Part shown: piece by piece, positions 61,287 to 64,000 of the stretch
Layout of the letters: each line of letters opens with the position of its first letter
Numbering within the stretch: the stretch's first letter is position 1
Source of the DNA: RYN-230 sp963704995
GTDB lineage: Bacteria; Actinomycetota; Actinomycetes; Streptosporangiales; Streptosporangiaceae
DNA length: 64,000 nucleotides
NCBI GenBank assembly: GCA_963704995.1
Contig: CAVPIM010000017.1
Coordinates: 620,001 to 684,000, forward strand
Direction: 5' to 3'
The notes under the pieces: model-generated
Databases searched by the model: none
What the model was told of the DNA's origin: nothing
The model's input: the letters and a program-made list of their open reading frames with translations, nothing else
Program-made: the position numbers and the translations under genes

Positions 61287-62351
61287 TCATGGTGCGACTC
61301 CGTTGGCGGTAAGGCCGGCCGCTTCTGGCAGGCCGAGCATGAGGTTGGCGATCTGGACCGCTTGCCCGGCCGCCCCCTTGACCAGGTTGTCCAGGGCCGC
61401 GACGACCACGGCCCGCCCGGCGTGCGCGTCGGCCACCGCCTGCAGCTGCACCGCGTTGGACCCGACGGTGGACGCGGTGCTGGGCCAGCGGCCCTCCGGC
61501 AGCACCTGGATGAACGGCTCGCCCGCGTACGCGCTGGCCAGCGCCTGATGCGGGGCGCCCGGGCCGGCCGTGCCGCGTGGGGTGGCCGTCCCCGGACCGG
61601 CGGGCCGGCTCAGCCGGGCGGTGCAGGTGGCCAGGATGCCGCGCGGCATCGGGGCCAGCGTCGGGGTGAACGAGACCGTGGCGGTCCCGCCGGCCGCCTC
61701 CTCCAGCGCCTGCTCGATCTCCGGGGTGTGCCGGTGCACGCCGCCCACCTGATATCCCGACATGGAGCCCATCACCTCGGTGGCCAGCAGGGAACGGGCC
61801 GGGGACCGCCCCGCCCCCGAGGTACCCGAGGCTGCCACGACCACGATGTCGGCCGGCTCGGCCACCCCGCTGACCAGCAGCGGGGTGAGGGCCAGGATGA
61901 TGGCGGTCGCGTAGCAGCCCGGGGCCGCGACCCGGCGGGCGGCCGCGATCTGCTCGCGGGCGCCCGGGAGCTCGGGCAGCCCGTAGACCCAGCGGCCGGC
62001 GTGCTCGGTGCGGTAGAAGGCCGCCCAGTTCCCGGGGTCGGACAGCCGGAAGCTGGCGCTCAGGTCGATGACCGCGACCTCCGCGGGGAGGCGGGCCGCC
62101 AGCCTCGCGGACTCCTCGTGGTGCAGGGCGAGGAAGACGAGATCGGCCGAGGCGAGCCGGCCCGGATCGGTTTCCTCGAAGCTCCTGCCCGCCAGCCCGG
62201 TCAGGTGCGGGTGCAGCTCGGTGACCGCCGCCCCGGCGCTGCTTCCCGCGGTGACCGGCCCCAGTTCGAGGTCGGGATGCCCGGCGATCAGGCGGAGCAG
62301 TTCACCGCCGGCGTAGCCGCTGGCCCCAGCGACCGCCACGCGGACACCCAT
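61287..62351 (-). CDS. argC: N-acetyl-gamma-glutamyl-phosphate reductase
   Basis: This 354-residue reductase has the NADP loop VRVAVAGASGYAGGELLRLI, the catalytic Cys in RVAAPGCYATAI (about residue 145), SGTSGAGRSP and the HRHTPEIEQ motif. Between about 235 and 260 is a Pro/Gly-rich insertion (GPGTATPRGTAGPGAP). It is the first gene of the operon. ATG 62351 has GGGAG seven bases upstream. Confidence 0.96.
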   Translation of the reverse strand: MGVRVAVAGASGYAGGELLRLIAGHPDLELGPVTAGSSAGAAVTELHPHLTGLAGRSFEETDPGRLASADLVFLALHHEESARLAARLPAEVAVIDLSASFRLSDPGNWAAFYRTEHAGRWVYGLPELPGAREQIAAARRVAAPGCYATAIILALTPLLVSGVAEPADIVVVAASGTSGAGRSPARSLLATEVMGSMSGYQVGGVHRHTPEIEQALEEAAGGTATVSFTPTLAPMPRGILATCTARLSRPAGPGTATPRGTAGPGAPHQALASAYAGEPFIQVLPEGRWPSTASTVGSNAVQLQAVADAHAGRAVVVAALDNLVKGAAGQAVQIANLMLGLPEAAGLTANGVAP

Positions 62352-62457
62352 GTGTTCTCCCAGGCTCTCTGGCCGGGGCGCGCGGTCCACGACGGCTGAT
62401 CGCGGCCGCGATGGCGCACCCGGCGGGGCATCCAGGGGACCCGGGGGATCCGGTCCC

Positions 62458-62495
62458 TCACGCAAAATTATGCGTGAACATGACTAGTTATGCAA
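62458..62495 (-). promoter_or_regulatory. Arginine operon promoter with overlapping ARG-box-like palindromes
   Basis: On the minus strand TTGCAT (62490-62495), 17 bases, CATAAT (62467-62472) form a good promoter about 115 bases upstream of argC. TCACGCA-AAATTA-TGCGTGA (62458-62477) is a perfect inverted repeat covering the -10 box, and CATGACTAGTTATG (62479-62492) covers the -35 and spacer. The pair of A/T-centred palindromes, 18 bases apart, fits a double ArgR operator. Confidence 0.75.
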
Positions 62496-62539
62496 GCGAG
62501 CCGGGCCGGCGGGGCCGGACCCCGGGGCAGGGAAGGGCG

Positions 62540-62583
62540 GCGGTAACCGCTGGCGCGACGGTGGCGATAACCGCCTGCGCGAC
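62540..62583. repeat. 20-bp imperfect direct repeat
   Basis: GCGGTAACCGCTGGCGCGAC (62540-62559) recurs with three changes at 62564-62583, in the region between argC and the divergent lipoprotein gene. It may be a regulator site of the latter. Confidence 0.7.
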
Positions 62584-62649
62584 ACGGGGAGCCGGCGTCG
62601 TCTGCCGCCGCGGATAACGGCATGATGAGGGGCGCGAAAGGAGACCCTC

Positions 62650-63123
62650 ATGCGCCGTTACCCCTGGCGGCCCGCTGGCGCGGCTTTCCCCGCCTTCCTC
62701 GCCCTGGCCGTGCTCACCGGGTGGGCGCTGACGGGGTGCGGCGCGGGCGGCTCGGCTAAGCCCTCGGCCGCGACCTCCGCCGCGCCGTCGCCGGTGCCCG
62801 CCCCGACGGGCCGCAAGTGCGGCGCGGGGAAGACCGCGGCGGCCGTCCCGATCCTGGTGGAGGTCGGGCAGGGCCCGGTGGGGTGCGCCACGGCCATGAG
62901 GATCGAGCGGGCCTACGCGGCCGCGCTGGCGTCGGGCCAGGCACCCGGCAACGGCGGGGGCGGCCCGGTCTCCATCAAGGGCTGGGTGTGCGTGGGATTC
63001 GACACGCCCGAAATTCTCCGGACCGGCGATACCTCGAAGTGCTCGAGGGGGCCGTCCGAGATTCTCGCCGTGCTGGAGATGCCCGGGTCCTCACCGTCGG
63101 CCTCGGGATCTCCCTCAGCCTGA
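62650..63123 (+). CDS. Small secreted lipoprotein (157 aa)
   Basis: The N-terminus is a lipoprotein signal: basic start, hydrophobic AFLALAVLTGWALTGC with a lipobox L-T-G-C (Cys30), then an Ala/Ser/Pro linker. The mature part has four further Cys residues (KCGAG, GCATA, WVCVG, SKCSR), likely in disulfides, and a Ser/Pro tail. I do not recognise the family. ATG 62650 has AAAGGAG nine bases upstream. Confidence 0.7.
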   Translation: MRRYPWRPAGAAFPAFLALAVLTGWALTGCGAGGSAKPSAATSAAPSPVPAPTGRKCGAGKTAAAVPILVEVGQGPVGCATAMRIERAYAAALASGQAPGNGGGGPVSIKGWVCVGFDTPEILRTGDTSKCSRGPSEILAVLEMPGSSPSASGSPSA

Positions 63124-63127
63124 CCCG

Positions 63128-64000
63128 CTAGGCCCATTCCTTCAGGGCCGCCAGGCCCGGCCCGGCACTGTCCGGCGCACGCACTGGCCGCCGTCCCAGC
63201 CGCCCGCCAGGCGCACCCGGCTGAGCTGATAAGCGGGGCAGGTCGCGCCGGCCTGGCTCGGCAGCCAGGATTTCGGTGTCGGTCACCACGACGACGTGGT
63301 TACGGCCCGCGCTCTTGGCCTGATACAGGGCCCGGTCCGCGCCCGCGAGCAAGTCAGTCAGCTGGCTGCCTGTCGTCCTTTCCCAGGTACTGCCGAGGGC
63401 GGCCACGCCCATGGACACCGTGACCTCGACCGGCTCGGCCCCCGGTTCGTCACTGATGCTGATCCGCATCTGGGCGATGTGCAGGCGCATACGCTCAGCG
63501 ATCTGGCGGGCGTCGGCGGGACTCGTGTGCGGCAGCAGCACCGCGAACTCCTCGCCCCCGAACCGGCCGACAAGGTCATACTCGCGCAGGAAGATCCGGA
63601 AGGCGTGCGCCATGGCCTGGAGGGCCTTGTCCCCGGCGAGATGCCCGTGCAGGTCGTTGACCATCTTGAAGTGATCGACGTCGATCAGGACGAGCGCCAG
63701 CGGGGTACGGGTCCGGACCGCCCGGGCCACCTCGGAAGCGGCTTCCCGCTCCCAGGTGCCCGCGTTGAGCAGCCCGGTCTTGGAGTCGATGCGCGAGGCG
63801 TTCAGCAGCTGGGCGTGCCGCACCGACCGCTGGAGCAGGGTGACGAACGGCAAGGCGAAGACGATGGTGATCAGGCTGACGGCTACGCCGAGCGTGACCA
63901 GGACCGCCACGCAGATCTCGACCACGTCGTTACGCACGCGTTCCTGGTCGAAGATCATGTCCCGGAGCCGCTGGCCCGGATCGGCCATCCTGATCACCGG
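63128..64000 (-). CDS. GGDEF domain diguanylate cyclase (5' end possibly beyond the window)
   Basis: The product has one membrane segment (VAVLVTLGVAVSLITIVFALPFVTLL, about residues 30-55) and a GGDEF domain (about 70-225): LIDVDHFKMVNDLHGHLAGD (metal and guanine site) and RFGGEEFAVLLP (active GGEEF signature). It should make cyclic di-GMP. I see no RxxD inhibitory site in the usual position. The C-terminal 50 residues are a basic Pro/Gly-rich tail. GTG 63997 would be a possible start, but the frame continues to the edge and an N-terminal sensor part may be missing. The 3' end is 4 bases from the convergent lipoprotein stop. Confidence 0.85.
   Translation of the reverse strand, partial: PVIRMADPGQRLRDMIFDQERVRNDVVEICVAVLVTLGVAVSLITIVFALPFVTLLQRSVRHAQLLNASRIDSKTGLLNAGTWEREAASEVARAVRTRTPLALVLIDVDHFKMVNDLHGHLAGDKALQAMAHAFRIFLREYDLVGRFGGEEFAVLLPHTSPADARQIAERMRLHIAQMRISISDEPGAEPVEVTVSMGVAALGSTWERTTGSQLTDLLAGADRALYQAKSAGRNHVVVVTDTEILAAEPGRRDLPRLSAQPGAPGGRLGRRPVRAPDSAGPGLAALKEWA

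Overview
The window is chromosomal DNA from a very GC-rich actinobacterium. The clues are F420-type luciferase-like oxidoreductase and mycothiol-dependent (DinB/maleylpyruvate isomerase) families, GTG/TTG starts with 4-base overlaps, a DUF5999 protein, the extra helix-54a segment in 23S rRNA, and the conserved actinobacterial order recN-nadK-tlyA ... tyrS ... argH-R-F-D-B-J-C. A member of or near Streptosporangiales is likely, but this is inferred from gene content only.

Layout. 1-3.2 kb: two polytopic membrane proteins on the minus strand, the first running off the left edge without a stop. 3.3-8.0 kb: a small catabolic or lipid-modifying set (LLM oxidoreductase; divergent SnoaL-like protein, DUF1214 protein, SDR, sulfotransferase) whose two promoters carry the same TAGAAC-NN-GTTCTA operator, the type bound by KstR-like TetR repressors. 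8.0-10.6 kb: GNAT, class V aminotransferase, mycothiol-dependent isomerase-like protein. 10.9-14.6 kb: a heterodimeric ABC exporter with one degenerate ATP site, followed by a strong terminator. 15.2-15.6 kb: a dense regulatory region (a perfect 20-bp Crp-like palindrome and alternative hairpins) ahead of a DUF5999 gene. 15.8-21.2 kb: hydrolase, uvrA with a PafBC-type damage promoter, mycothiol-dependent protein, metallo-beta-lactamase-fold hydrolase. 21.2-24.2 kb: class F-like sortase, DUF4397 surface protein and an envelope protein. 24.4-34.5 kb: the conserved block GT4 - murJ - WecA-like - steB/mctB - steA - recN - nadK - tlyA - small protein. 34.6-44.3 kb: SCP2 protein, Nei2 glycosylase, ABC-2 pair, HAD phosphatase, TPR protein, DUF1015 protein, GT39-like membrane protein, metallo-hydrolase. 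44.4-46.5 kb: a TPR protein with a long PRTGG-repeat tail. 46.7-52.4 kb: one rRNA operon (16S-23S-5S, minus strand, no spacer tRNA) with two good promoters. 52.6-62.5 kb: tyrS, mpg, argH and the arginine operon argCJBDFR, read from one promoter overlapped by ARG-box-like palindromes. 62.6-64 kb: a lipoprotein and a GGDEF protein cut by the right edge.

Six genes (uvrA, argH, murJ, a GT4 glycosyltransferase, an envelope protein and the repeat-rich TPR protein) are each broken by one or two single-base shifts, mostly in G/C runs. Each regains a plausible full length when the bases are restored, and in one case the neighbouring repeat copies show the extra base directly. This looks like indel error in the sequence rather than real gene decay, so those genes are probably functional in the organism.

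No mobile element, phage, CRISPR array or tRNA was found.
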